Of a stretch of DNA of 36,096 nt, positions 14,206 through 21,034 are shown one piece after another (positions within the stretch are counted from its first letter, which is position 1; every line of letters begins with the position of its first letter). The translations under genes were made by a program, and so were the position numbers. The notes under the pieces were generated by a model. The model was given only the letters and a program-made list of their open reading frames with translations, did not search any database and was not told the origin of the DNA. The stretch covers positions 1-36,096 of IMG/VR virus record IMGVR_UViG_3300042868_005781, one strand, 5' to 3'. Source of the stretch: a virus.

Positions 14206-14296
14206 TTCTTTTGAACGAGGTGAAGGTCATTCAAAAGAACTTCGGGACAATATCCGCATTGTTCAACTAACCCAGTACCCCTTCACGTGCTGGGTT
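14206..14296 (+). ncRNA. Three-hairpin kissing-loop leader RNA, copy 2
   Basis: Hairpin 1 pairs TTCTTTTGAA (14206-14215) with TTCAAAAGAA (14230-14239). Hairpin 2 pairs GGACAAT (14245-14251) with ATTGTTC (14258-14264), including one G-U. Hairpin 3 pairs AACCCAG (14269-14275) with CTGGGTT (14290-14296) and runs into seven Ts. Loop 1 GTGAAGG (14220-14226) is complementary to CCTTCAC (14280-14286) in loop 3. Compared with copy 1, two of the seven loop-loop pairs have changed on both sides. The ATG of the HTH replication protein is 16 bases after hairpin 3, nearly the same distance as in copy 1. The U run would allow termination or attenuation. Confidence 0.75.
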
Positions 14297-14311
14297 TTTT
14301 TATACATTTTT

Positions 14312-15328
14312 ATGAATAAGTTAAATAACAAAATTAAGGATAATTTTACCATTATCCCCAATGACATTATCCGAAACAAAAGCCTGAGCGACCGCGCCCG
14401 CTTCATCTTTTGTTACATGGCTTCCATGCCAGATGATTGGAAATTTTATCAAGGCGCAATGGCAAAGGAACTTGGATACACAAAGGATACATTGAGAAAA
14501 TACATTGAAGAACTTTTGACAACAGGTTACCTTCATCGGGAACAAAGGAGGGAAACGGGTAAATTTGATAGTTACGATTATACCCTGAATTTTACACCGA
14601 GTGGTAAAAAAGCCGACACGGTAAAAATCCGCAACGGAGAAAAACCGACACGGGAAAAGTCGGCACTAATAAATAAAGACTTGGAACAAAGAAAGATTAT
14701 AACAAATATAGACTTTGAACAAAGTATTGAAAATCCTTCAGATTTTACCGACTTTGAAAAAGTTGAAACAAATGATTTTCCAAACTTTCCAACTGTAGAA
14801 ATAAAATCTGTATCAGTTAAAACAAATCTTCAAAGCCCCAAAGTGAACCCCTTTACCGTTGTTGCTAAGTTGCAAAGTGAAAAAGAAAGAAAAATTGTTG
14901 CGACGCAAAAAGAAAGAAAAGCCGCCGCCGAGCCGAAAGCCGACCGCCAGCCCTCCCCCACGTACGCCGCCTTTACCGTGTTTTGCCAAACGTTTGAATC
15001 GTTATCTGGTGCAGCGTACCCAACTGACCAGAACGGGCATTACATCATGATGCCAAAAGATGCAGGGCAAATGAAAAACCTTATGCAATACATTGACAAA
15101 ATAGATAAGCAGGGCAATAGCATTGAGGCATTGAAGGTGTTTATCCAAGCCGCGTGGTCATTGCCTGACAAATGGTTAAAAGCAAATTTCACAATAGCCA
15201 ACCTTTACTCCCAAGCCTCAAAGATATTTACCGCATACCAAACCACAAGCCCAGCGGCAAAGGACAAGGCGTACAATGACAGGATTCAAGAATTGCTTGC
15301 CGAAAGAATGGCAAAATTTCAAGATTAA
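14312..15328 (+). CDS. Helix-turn-helix replication protein
   Basis: The 338-aa protein has an N-terminal winged-helix domain of the kind found in phage replication initiators: NFTIIPNDIIRNKSLSDRAR, YMASMPDDWKFYQGAMAKEL, GYTKDTLRKYIEELLTTGYL. The middle (residues about 110-210) is low-complexity and charged. The C-terminal domain (PTYAAFTVFCQTFESLSG onward) is helical, with WLKANFTIANLYSQ near the end, as in DnaD- or O-like replication proteins. It most likely binds an origin and recruits a helicase loader; the 244-aa gene downstream is a candidate partner. It is preceded by leader RNA copy 2. Confidence 0.7.
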   Translation: MNKLNNKIKDNFTIIPNDIIRNKSLSDRARFIFCYMASMPDDWKFYQGAMAKELGYTKDTLRKYIEELLTTGYLHREQRRETGKFDSYDYTLNFTPSGKKADTVKIRNGEKPTREKSALINKDLEQRKIITNIDFEQSIENPSDFTDFEKVETNDFPNFPTVEIKSVSVKTNLQSPKVNPFTVVAKLQSEKERKIVATQKERKAAAEPKADRQPSPTYAAFTVFCQTFESLSGAAYPTDQNGHYIMMPKDAGQMKNLMQYIDKIDKQGNSIEALKVFIQAAWSLPDKWLKANFTIANLYSQASKIFTAYQTTSPAAKDKAYNDRIQELLAERMAKFQD

Positions 15329-15342
15329 AAAAATTAACAATT

Positions 15343-15564
15343 ATGACAAACGAAGATTATTTAGTTACCCATCTTGGCGAAGGTAAATTTCAAGTAAAGA
15401 TGAAAAATAATGAAATTAAGGAGGCTGGTTCTTTATTGCGCGGCATTATTAGATATACGTATTTTGAAGATTATAGTTTACCTAAAATTGGGTGGAAGGT
15501 AACAAGAAGCCAATTAATGAAAGATTATTTACCAAAGATGCAGCAAGATTTTTTAAACCGTTAA
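15343..15564 (+). CDS. Unknown small protein
   Basis: The 73-aa protein begins MTNEDYLVTHLGEGKFQVKM. It is AT-rich, mixed in secondary structure and has no recognised motif. It lies between the replication protein and the 244-aa gene. Function unknown. Confidence 0.6.
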   Translation: MTNEDYLVTHLGEGKFQVKMKNNEIKEAGSLLRGIIRYTYFEDYSLPKIGWKVTRSQLMKDYLPKMQQDFLNR

Positions 15565-15612
15565 CTTGTGTCAAATATTGATTGTTTTTGTGGCGATTAA
15601 TTTATTTTAATT

Positions 15613-15621
15613 TATATTTAC
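15613..15621 (+). promoter_or_regulatory. Candidate -7 box before the 244-aa gene
   Basis: TATATTTAC is identical to the box at 12210-12218. A TTTTTG ends 22 bases upstream at 15590, close to the spacing of Bacteroidota promoters. The gene starts at 15642. Confidence 0.45.
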
Positions 15622-15641
15622 AATTATAAAACCAACCAATT

Positions 15642-16376
15642 ATGAACAATTTACCAATGATTGCAAACCGCGTGGAAGAGAAAATACAAGACGTGCAGCT
15701 TGTTATCCAAAACCGCGAACTCAGGATTTTTAAAACAGGGACAAAAGAAGCGATCCCGAAGATTGCCCAAACCTTAAGCCAACTGCTCCCCGTGTATGGC
15801 ATTGAGCCAAAGCCCGAACACTTGATGGAGGTTACCGAATTTATTTCAAATTACAAGTTGTTAGCCGTCGATGAAATTAAACTGGCTTTTGAAAAGTTTG
15901 CCAAACAAGAACTTGATATTAATGATCATAAATTATATGGAAAAGTTGACCTTCATGCCATTGGGCGAATAATCACCGCTTATATAACATGGAGGCAAAA
16001 GATATACTTTGCCATGGATTCAGATTTGCAGGCGAAGAAAGAAGAAGAAGATCGCATGAAACGCCTGGGGAAAGTGGCTGAGGAATACGATAAGGACTTT
16101 GATAATAAGCTGAAAAACTTTCAAAAGCCGTTGGAAGAAATACCAGTATTTTGGTACGACGAGTGCGTCAAACGTGGTTATATCAATGAATGGAAGGAAG
16201 GGGAAAAGGAAGCCTTGTGGGCTGAGGCGCAGGAAATGGCAAAGAATGAAAAGCCCGATTCAGATAATATGATTGATCGCAAGAACCACATGAGGAAAAT
16301 AGAAGAAGGAAATATGCCACGCGCCCGCGCACTTGCTTACAAGTTAGCCGTCTGGCGCAAGGTGTTACTAAGATAA
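15642..16376 (+). CDS. Helical protein, possible replication accessory
   Basis: The 244-aa protein is mostly alpha-helical and charged. It contains YGKVDLHAIGRIITAYITWR near residue 105 and a coiled-coil-like stretch QAKKEEEDRMKRLGKVAEEY at about 130-149. Proteins of this layout follow the replication initiator in several Bacteroidota phages, and the place is where a helicase loader is often found, but no Walker motif is present. It has its own candidate promoter and ends at a strong terminator. Replication role is inferred from position. Confidence 0.6.
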   Translation: MNNLPMIANRVEEKIQDVQLVIQNRELRIFKTGTKEAIPKIAQTLSQLLPVYGIEPKPEHLMEVTEFISNYKLLAVDEIKLAFEKFAKQELDINDHKLYGKVDLHAIGRIITAYITWRQKIYFAMDSDLQAKKEEEDRMKRLGKVAEEYDKDFDNKLKNFQKPLEEIPVFWYDECVKRGYINEWKEGEKEALWAEAQEMAKNEKPDSDNMIDRKNHMRKIEEGNMPRARALAYKLAVWRKVLLR

Positions 16377-16400
16377 GTTTCATAATTTGGTTTTGTTTTG

Positions 16401-16433
16401 GTGGGGCATAGAAATTATGCCTCACTTTTTTTT
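16401..16433 (+). terminator. Rho-independent terminator after the 244-aa gene
   Basis: GTGGGGCATA (16401-16410) pairs with TATGCCTCAC (16416-16425), ten pairs including one G-T, with a GAAAT loop, followed directly by eight Ts. It ends the first block of the plus-strand operon. Confidence 0.85.
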
Positions 16434-16436
16434 AAT

Positions 16437-16493
16437 TTATTTTTGTAAATATTTTTTTATTCAAATAATTAATATTAAATTTACGTATTGAAA
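16437..16493 (+). promoter_or_regulatory. 57-bp AT-rich promoter-like repeat, copy 1
   Basis: This segment is nearly identical to 22191-22247 and related to 21251-21307. Shared elements are TTATTTTTGTAAAT at the left and TAAATTTACGTATTGAAA at the right. GTAAAT and ATTTAC form an inverted pair about 30 bases apart. It directly follows a terminator and precedes a new gene, as copy 3 does. It is probably a phage promoter. Confidence 0.6.
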
Positions 16494-16512
16494 ATATTTT
16501 AAAACTTACCAA

Positions 16513-16767
16513 ATGAATGTTACAAAATACACCTGCAAATGTACCCTAGATAAAAAGCTGGGTCACTTTGTACACGTTATTTTCTCCCACGGCTTCGGCT
16601 TGTACGGACAAACGTCGCCGCATTCCCCTGAGGATAACATCGAGATCCACGGCTGGACATTTGAGCCAGAGGACATTGACTTGGAGTTATACCCACAAAT
16701 CAACCGTTACAATCTCATGCCCCTTGTTGCTGAGAATGAAATGGACTGGGTAATTATAAATAATTAA
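16513..16767 (+). CDS. Unknown small protein
   Basis: The 84-aa protein begins MNVTKYTCKCTLDKKLGHFV and includes HGFGLYGQTSPHSPEDNIEI. It is the first gene after the promoter-like repeat at 16437. It is probably beta-rich and has no catalytic motif that I recognise. Codon use is closer to the GC-richer genes of the phage. Confidence 0.6.
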   Translation: MNVTKYTCKCTLDKKLGHFVHVIFSHGFGLYGQTSPHSPEDNIEIHGWTFEPEDIDLELYPQINRYNLMPLVAENEMDWVIINN

Positions 16768-16788
16768 TCACTTTAAAAACAAACCAAG

Positions 16789-17130
16789 ATGAACAATTCA
16801 TTAGAGCAAGCAAACAATCTTCTAAATTATTACGAAGAAACCGTTATTAAACTTAGACAAGAAATCAACAAGTTAAGCCTTGATAGCCAGAATGATTGGC
16901 TTATGTCTTTAGATATGTATATGTATTCGCTGAGATATACATTTAAATTAGTTGATTCTTACAAAGTAACGCCGATACAATTTTACAAAGACGAGGTTAT
17001 TGAAATGATGCACAAATTTGAAAAACACGCGGCAAATAATAAAAATTCAAGAATGTTTAATTTAAATATTAGCATTATTGAATATTGCGGAAATGCTATT
17101 AAGGAAATGGAAAAAATACCAACAAAATGA
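16789..17130 (+). CDS. Unknown helical small protein
   Basis: The 113-aa protein begins MNNSLEQANNLLNYYEETVI and is almost all alpha-helical (KLRQEINKLSLDSQ, KDEVIEMMHKFEKHA). It is AT-rich with AGA/TTA codons. Its stop overlaps the next start as ATGA. No family recognised. Confidence 0.6.
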   Translation: MNNSLEQANNLLNYYEETVIKLRQEINKLSLDSQNDWLMSLDMYMYSLRYTFKLVDSYKVTPIQFYKDEVIEMMHKFEKHAANNKNSRMFNLNISIIEYCGNAIKEMEKIPTK

Positions 17131-17387
17131 TAACGATTCAAGAATTTGCATTAAAAGTCTCATTAAGTGTTTGTCCTGACTATGTTCTTGAACCATTTAG
17201 ATTAAAAAAATGGTGGAGAGATAAAGGAGCAAGGGAGCTTGAAAAATACTTCTTTGCAGGGCATAAGGTTGATTACGATCAGGAAATCGATTGGAAGGCA
17301 ATAAGTGACCATAAAAAACAATTATGGTACGATTCTCAAAATTTTCAAATTCAAGCAGGAAATGAATATTCTAAAAGGCAAGGTTAA
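17127..17387 (+). CDS. Unknown small protein
   Basis: The 86-aa protein begins MITIQEFALKVSLSVCPDYV and contains RLKKWWRDKGARELEKYFFA. It overlaps its upstream neighbour as ATGA and its downstream neighbour by 26 bases, so it is tightly coupled. No function recognised. Confidence 0.6.
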   Translation: MITIQEFALKVSLSVCPDYVLEPFRLKKWWRDKGARELEKYFFAGHKVDYDQEIDWKAISDHKKQLWYDSQNFQIQAGNEYSKRQG

Positions 17388-17820
17388 ATACACAGCGGGC
17401 AAAGTGTTTGAGGGTCAATACGGACCTTCCATTAACGCCGCAATTACATTAGATAACGGAACGGACATCCGTGTTTATGGAAAACCAGACGATACAAAGT
17501 TAATGGCATTGAAGAAAGACGATGCCGTGACCGTTATCCACGACGGCAAATCTTACAAAATAGCATTTGATATGCTCACAGCGAACGAAATACCTGAAAA
17601 GGTACAAACACCCACCGAAGGCGCAAACGTGCAGCAGGCGGCAAATGTACCGCTTAAAAACAACGGTAAAATGACACATGAAGAAATAACAGAGAAGGCC
17701 ACGCTTATGACCTCGGTTTACGCTGACATATTTCACCAGTTGCAAGCCTCAGGACTTGAGCCTGCCCAGGCGCAACCAGCCGCCGCCACGATATTTATTC
17801 AAATAGGAAAATATTTTTAA
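17362..17820 (+). CDS. OB-fold-like protein, possible ssDNA-associated
   Basis: The better start is ATG 17362, giving 152 aa beginning MNILKGKVKYTAGKVFEGQY; a GTG at 17305 is less likely. Residues 1-65 look like a five-stranded OB fold (INAAITLDNGTDIRVYGKPD, DAVTVIHDGKSYKIAF), followed by a flexible linker and a helical C-terminus (ATLMTSVYADIFHQLQASGL) ending in an Ala/Gln-rich segment. Similar layouts occur in phage recombination and ssDNA-associated proteins. Nucleic-acid binding is an inference from the fold. Confidence 0.55.
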   Translation: MNILKGKVKYTAGKVFEGQYGPSINAAITLDNGTDIRVYGKPDDTKLMALKKDDAVTVIHDGKSYKIAFDMLTANEIPEKVQTPTEGANVQQAANVPLKNNGKMTHEEITEKATLMTSVYADIFHQLQASGLEPAQAQPAAATIFIQIGKYF

Positions 17821-17840
17821 TCAATTTGGTACGTTTTTTT

Positions 17841-17866
17841 CCCAGCCTGAAACATGGCTGGGGTTT
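17841..17866 (+). terminator. Hairpin upstream of 17892 gene
   Basis: CCCAGCC (17841-17847) pairs with GGCTGGG (17856-17862) across an 8-nt loop, followed by GTTTT. It lies between the stop at 17820 and the next ATG at 17892. The short T run makes it a weak terminator or a regulatory hairpin. No loop partner upstream was found, so it is not a third copy of the kissing-loop leader. Confidence 0.5.
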
Positions 17867-17891
17867 TACCGCGCCGCAAAACAAAAGAAAG

Positions 17892-18200
17892 ATGACAGAG
17901 AAACAACTTATAGACTTAGGGTTTCAAAGGGTTTACTTAGATGAACACTCAAATATAATTGATGAAGAATCAGTAGATTTAGAAAATATTTATTTTTGGT
18001 ATGAATTAATATTAGAAAATAAAATGATATTTAATTCTAATGCAAATGAAGATATTATAAACAACGAAGATATACTAAACGATAATTGGTATGTTGATTT
18101 TTGTTTTGAAGATGCGGCTTATTTAAATGGATTTAAGATTGAATCTTACGAAACAATTAAAAGTATCATTGATTTGTTTAAAAACATAAAATTAAGATAA
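17892..18200 (+). CDS. Unknown acidic small protein
   Basis: Start ATG 17892 gives 102 aa beginning MTEKQLIDLGFQRVYLDEHS. A longer frame from 17826 would run through the hairpin at 17841 and is rejected. The protein is acidic and Asn-rich and contains NWYVDFCFEDAAYLNGFKIE. Codon use is very AT-rich. No family recognised. Confidence 0.6.
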   Translation: MTEKQLIDLGFQRVYLDEHSNIIDEESVDLENIYFWYELILENKMIFNSNANEDIINNEDILNDNWYVDFCFEDAAYLNGFKIESYETIKSIIDLFKNIKLR

Positions 18201-18202
18201 CC

Positions 18203-18445
18203 ATGGAAAACCAAGAAGAAAAAGAAACGTCGTTGGATTATTTTTTCAGAATTACAAAAAACAACGCTATTAATTTAGGTCGTTTGATTGAAGCGTATGT
18301 TCCCGCAAAGAAAATATACGACATGGAAATTGAAGAAGCTAAAAAAGATGCTTTGAATGAGGCAAAGAAAATGTATGCTGAGGAACTCATAAAAGCCTAT
18401 AACAAAGGTTGGGACGAGGCAGCTTTAATGTATCACAACTATTAA
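18203..18445 (+). CDS. Unknown helical small protein
   Basis: The 80-aa protein begins MENQEEKETSLDYFFRITKN and is predicted to be helical (KKIYDMEIEEAKKDALNEAK, AEELIKAYNKGWDEA). The final helix resembles the AKxxEkexIxxAy segment of the KQTAVEWL family in this phage, without that family's N-terminus. Function unknown. Confidence 0.55.
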   Translation: MENQEEKETSLDYFFRITKNNAINLGRLIEAYVPAKKIYDMEIEEAKKDALNEAKKMYAEELIKAYNKGWDEAALMYHNY

Positions 18446-18455
18446 TAAAACAATC

Positions 18456-19058
18456 ATGCTCCTTCCAAAAAAATATATATCCGTCAGCCAAATTAATCTT
18501 TGGTACAGTGACCGTCAAAAGTATATCAACCGTTACTTTTTAAACCTTCCCGAAGAACCATCCATTTACATGGACTTTGGCAAACGCTTTGCCGAGGACA
18601 CGGAGGCGTTTATCAAAAACGGTATAATCATGGAAACCTTTCCAGATTTTTACATTGACAAAATACAAAGCTTCAAAGGACTTGAGGCTGAGAAACCAAT
18701 TAGCCTTTCCATTAATGACATTCAAGTCATTGGTTACATTGACGCATGGGACAGGGAGAATAACCGCGTTATCGATTTTAAAACATCAGGGAGACCGTGG
18801 ACAATGCACACGTTGTATAATAGCCTTCAAATGAAAGTGTACGCGCTGGCAATGTTCGTAAATGGCGATACAATCCCCGAAAGCCAAATTAACTGGCTGG
18901 GAACAAAGATGACAAAAAACGGCTTATCTTTTACGGGCGAAAGTTATGAATTAAACCATACCTTTGAAATGGATGACTTGCTTAAAGCCATTGTTTTAAT
19001 CGAGCAAACTTGTAAGCAAATCAGCGAGGATTATAAAAGTTTTTTACATACCCATTAA
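18456..19058 (+). CDS. PD-(D/E)XK nuclease, RecB/Cas4-like
   Basis: The 200-aa protein has the motifs of the RecB-like nuclease superfamily: an N-terminal SVSQINLWYSDRQKYINRYF, then GYIDAW at 93-98 (D96), VIDFKTS at 105-111 (D107, K109) and QMKVYAL with Q125 and Y129 as the QxxxY helix. The four-Cys iron-sulphur cluster of Cas4 is absent. Phage proteins of this type act as exonucleases in recombination. It is grouped with nucleotide-metabolism genes downstream. Catalytic residues look intact. Confidence 0.85.
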   Translation: MLLPKKYISVSQINLWYSDRQKYINRYFLNLPEEPSIYMDFGKRFAEDTEAFIKNGIIMETFPDFYIDKIQSFKGLEAEKPISLSINDIQVIGYIDAWDRENNRVIDFKTSGRPWTMHTLYNSLQMKVYALAMFVNGDTIPESQINWLGTKMTKNGLSFTGESYELNHTFEMDDLLKAIVLIEQTCKQISEDYKSFLHTH

Positions 19059-19067
19059 AATGATGCC

Positions 19068-19427
19068 ATGACCGATGACTTGGAAAATGAATTGAAAAAG
19101 ATAATGAAATCAGAAACAAGGGGATTAAGGTTGAATGATGAAAAAATCAGGTACGACCTTATTCCCCCGTTGGCTCACCGAGAATGTGCCAAAGTCTGGA
19201 CAAAGGGTTTGGATAAATACCCCGCGGGCAACTGGGAAAAAGGGATGCCATGGAGCGAAGTAATCGCCTCCGCCTTGCGTCACTTGGAAGCCATTCGCCT
19301 GGGTGAGGACATTGACCCTGAATCAGGATTATTGCACGCGGCACACTTGCAATGCAACGCGCAAATGCTTACTGAATATTATTTTACTAAAAAGGAATTT
19401 GATAACCGTAAAAAATACGATTTATGA
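19068..19427 (+). CDS. dATP/dGTP diphosphohydrolase N-terminal-like protein (DUF5664)
   Basis: The 119-aa protein matches the DUF5664 family pattern: RLNDEKIRYDLIPPLAHREC, TKGLDKYPAGNWEKGMPWSE, ASALRHLEAIRLGEDIDPES and GLLHAAHLQCNAQML. The conserved K-D-P, KY-NW, RH and ED-DxxSGxxHxAH residues would form the metal site. Family members hydrolyse dATP/dGTP, and in some phages they support base-substituted genomes (MazZ with PurZ). No PurZ is seen here. It may simply tune the nucleotide pool together with the dCTP deaminase downstream. Confidence 0.75.
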   Translation: MTDDLENELKKIMKSETRGLRLNDEKIRYDLIPPLAHRECAKVWTKGLDKYPAGNWEKGMPWSEVIASALRHLEAIRLGEDIDPESGLLHAAHLQCNAQMLTEYYFTKKEFDNRKKYDL

Positions 19428-19642
19428 AACAAACGGCAGTTGAATGGTTGGTAGAAGAAATGATACTTAGATTATCTATAAGGATAGAAAATACATTTGA
19501 AGTTAATGATTTGCTTATAAAAGCCAAAGAAATGGAAAAGGAGCAGATAATAGATGCTTTTGATACAGGTCGTAGAAAAGGAGATTGGATATTTGATGGC
19601 GAAAAATATTACGAAGAAACTTATAAAAACGAAGCAAAATGA
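19424..19642 (+). CDS. KQTAVEWL-family small protein
   Basis: The 72-aa protein begins MKQTAVEWLVEEMILRLSIR and has KAKEMEKEQIIDAFDTGRRK and YYEETY near the end. I know this family as a common small protein of Bacteroidota phages and prophages, without a known function. Related N-termini occur at 5036-5377 and 8514-8816 in this window. It overlaps both neighbours as ATGA. Confidence 0.7.
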   Translation: MKQTAVEWLVEEMILRLSIRIENTFEVNDLLIKAKEMEKEQIIDAFDTGRRKGDWIFDGEKYYEETYKNEAK

Positions 19643-19869
19643 TTTTAGCGCCAAAATTAAAAGCAAAAAAATTAATTAAACATTACGAAACATTAATTCA
19701 AGCAATTGGAGAAGTTTTTAATGATGAATTTCTTTTAATTATTTGCGCTAAAAAATGCGCAGAAAGTACAGTTGTTGAAATTTTAAATGTAATATCAAGA
19801 GGAACTGATATTGATTTATTTAATTACTGGAAGGAAGTTGAAAGAGAAATACAAAACTTTAAAATATAA
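19639..19869 (+). CDS. Small protein related to the MTPxEKA family, plus-strand paralog
   Basis: The 76-aa protein begins MILAPKLKAKKLIKHYETLI and has CAKKCAESTVVEILNV and a terminal FNYWKEVEREIQNF. These match the AKKCA and YWKEVxxEIQN blocks of the minus-strand tandem genes at 4582-5377, so this is a fourth member on the other arm. Function unknown. AT-rich. Confidence 0.65.
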   Translation: MILAPKLKAKKLIKHYETLIQAIGEVFNDEFLLIICAKKCAESTVVEILNVISRGTDIDLFNYWKEVEREIQNFKI

Positions 19870-19874
19870 ACAAA

Positions 19875-20414
19875 ATGATTTTAACCGACAAAACCATTAT
19901 TGACGAAATCGCCGAAGGTAACATCGTTATTGAGCCTTTCAATCCTGATAACTTAGGAACAAATAGCTACGACCTTACTTTGTCAAACACCTTGGTACTT
20001 TACACGGAGCGCGTATTGGATGTTCGCAAGAAAAACCCCTCCGCACCAATGATTATTCCTGATGAAGGATTGATTTTGCAACCTGGCATTGTTTACCTTG
20101 CTTCCACGGTGGAATACACGGAGACCATAAAACACGTGCCAATTATCCAGGGCAAAAGTTCTTTAGGGAGGCTTGGTTTATTTGTCCACGTGACCGCAGG
20201 ATTTGGCGACGTTGGATTCAAAGGACATTGGACGTTGGAGCTTTTGACGGTTCAACCGCTCAAGATTTACGCGGGAATGAAAATTGCCCAGCTGACCTAT
20301 CAGGACATAAGCGAGATGCCAAATATTTCGTATGATAAAAAGCAAGATGCCAAGTATTCGAATCAGGGGAAAGATCCTGTTGCCTCAAAAAATTATTTAA
20401 ACAAGCAGCCATGA
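19875..20414 (+). CDS. dcd: dCTP deaminase
   Basis: The 179-aa protein matches dCTP deaminase: GTNSYDLTLSNTLVLY (28-43), QGKSSLGRLGLFVHVTAGFG (92-111) and GFKGHWTLELLTV, where E122 in TLEL corresponds to the catalytic glutamate of the Dcd/dUTPase family. The C-terminal motif AGMKIAQLTY is also standard. It deaminates dCTP to dUTP, feeding dTTP synthesis. Length is close to the usual 190 aa. It follows the nucleotide hydrolase and overlaps the next start as ATGA. Confidence 0.9.
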   Translation: MILTDKTIIDEIAEGNIVIEPFNPDNLGTNSYDLTLSNTLVLYTERVLDVRKKNPSAPMIIPDEGLILQPGIVYLASTVEYTETIKHVPIIQGKSSLGRLGLFVHVTAGFGDVGFKGHWTLELLTVQPLKIYAGMKIAQLTYQDISEMPNISYDKKQDAKYSNQGKDPVASKNYLNKQP

Positions 20415-20662
20415 CCGACGAAGAAAGGGAAAAGCAACGGGCGTATGACCGTGAGTATTATAGAAATATGCCAGCCTTCCAAAAGGACAAAAGAAGGGAG
20501 GCAACGCGCCTGAGGAACAAAGACAATTACTGGAAGTTGACGGACGAAGAAAGGCAAATAAGGAAAGACAAAAGCCTTGCTTATTATTACGCGAACCATG
20601 AGGCATTGAAAATAAAAGCAAAAGAATATCGAGAACGAAAATTAAAAAGTAAATATGAGTGA
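20411..20662 (+). CDS. Small basic Tyr/Lys/Arg-rich protein, tandem copy 1
   Basis: The 83-aa protein begins MTDEEREKQRAYDREYYRNM and contains LTDEERQIRKDKSLAYYYAN. Two internal DEER blocks suggest an internal duplication. It resembles the next gene and the minus-strand gene at 9974-10198. It is strongly basic and helical and may bind nucleic acid. It overlaps dcd as ATGA. Confidence 0.6.
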   Translation: MTDEEREKQRAYDREYYRNMPAFQKDKRREATRLRNKDNYWKLTDEERQIRKDKSLAYYYANHEALKIKAKEYRERKLKSKYE

Positions 20663-20909
20663 CGAAGAAAAGAAAGCAAAACGCGCCGCTTATATGGTAA
20701 AATGGAAGGCTAATTTAAACGCATTCATAAAGGAAAAACGGCGATTAAAAAACAATGAATACCGAAAGAAGGCTCGCGAAAAATGGTCTCCTGAGTATTT
20801 GGAAAAAATGAGAGAAAGAAATAGGACTTATTATGCAAAAAATAAGGAGGTATTATTAGCCAAAATGAAAATTTATCAAGAAAACAAAAAAAAAGAAAAA
20901 TCATGTTAA
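20655..20909 (+). CDS. Small basic Tyr/Lys/Arg-rich protein, tandem copy 2
   Basis: The 84-aa protein begins MSDEEKKAKRAAYMVKWKAN and has SPEYLEKMRERNRTYYAKNK near residue 50. The YYAKNKEVLLAKMKIYQEN block matches the family block of 20411 and 9974. It overlaps the previous gene by 8 bases. No zinc ligands except one terminal Cys. Function unknown. Confidence 0.6.
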   Translation: MSDEEKKAKRAAYMVKWKANLNAFIKEKRRLKNNEYRKKAREKWSPEYLEKMRERNRTYYAKNKEVLLAKMKIYQENKKKEKSC

Positions 20910-21034
20910 CCGAAAACGAAAAACAAAAATTAATCAAAGACTTTGCCAGCATGTTAGTTGCCGCTGGAGGCATTTTAACCTTGGCTTTTGCCATTTATTA
21001 TATTGTTGACCTTTTAAAAAAATGGTACTCATGA
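20903..21034 (+). CDS. 43-aa single-pass membrane protein
   Basis: An ATG at 20903 overlaps the previous stop, and the frame ends at a TGA (21032-21034). The protein begins MLTENEKQKLIKDFASMLVA and has one membrane segment (AGGILTLAFAIYYIVDLL) before a basic end. It overlaps the next ATG as ATGA, which supports translation. Function unknown. Confidence 0.55.
   Translation: MLTENEKQKLIKDFASMLVAAGGILTLAFAIYYIVDLLKKWYS

Noticed and set aside
17841-17866. A third copy of the kissing-loop leader
   Set aside because: The hairpin has no upstream partner loop and lacks the CATTCAAA motif; it is a simple hairpin.
18456-19058. Cas4 protein of a CRISPR system
   Set aside because: It lacks the iron-sulphur cysteine cluster, and no other cas genes occur; a phage RecB-like nuclease is enough.
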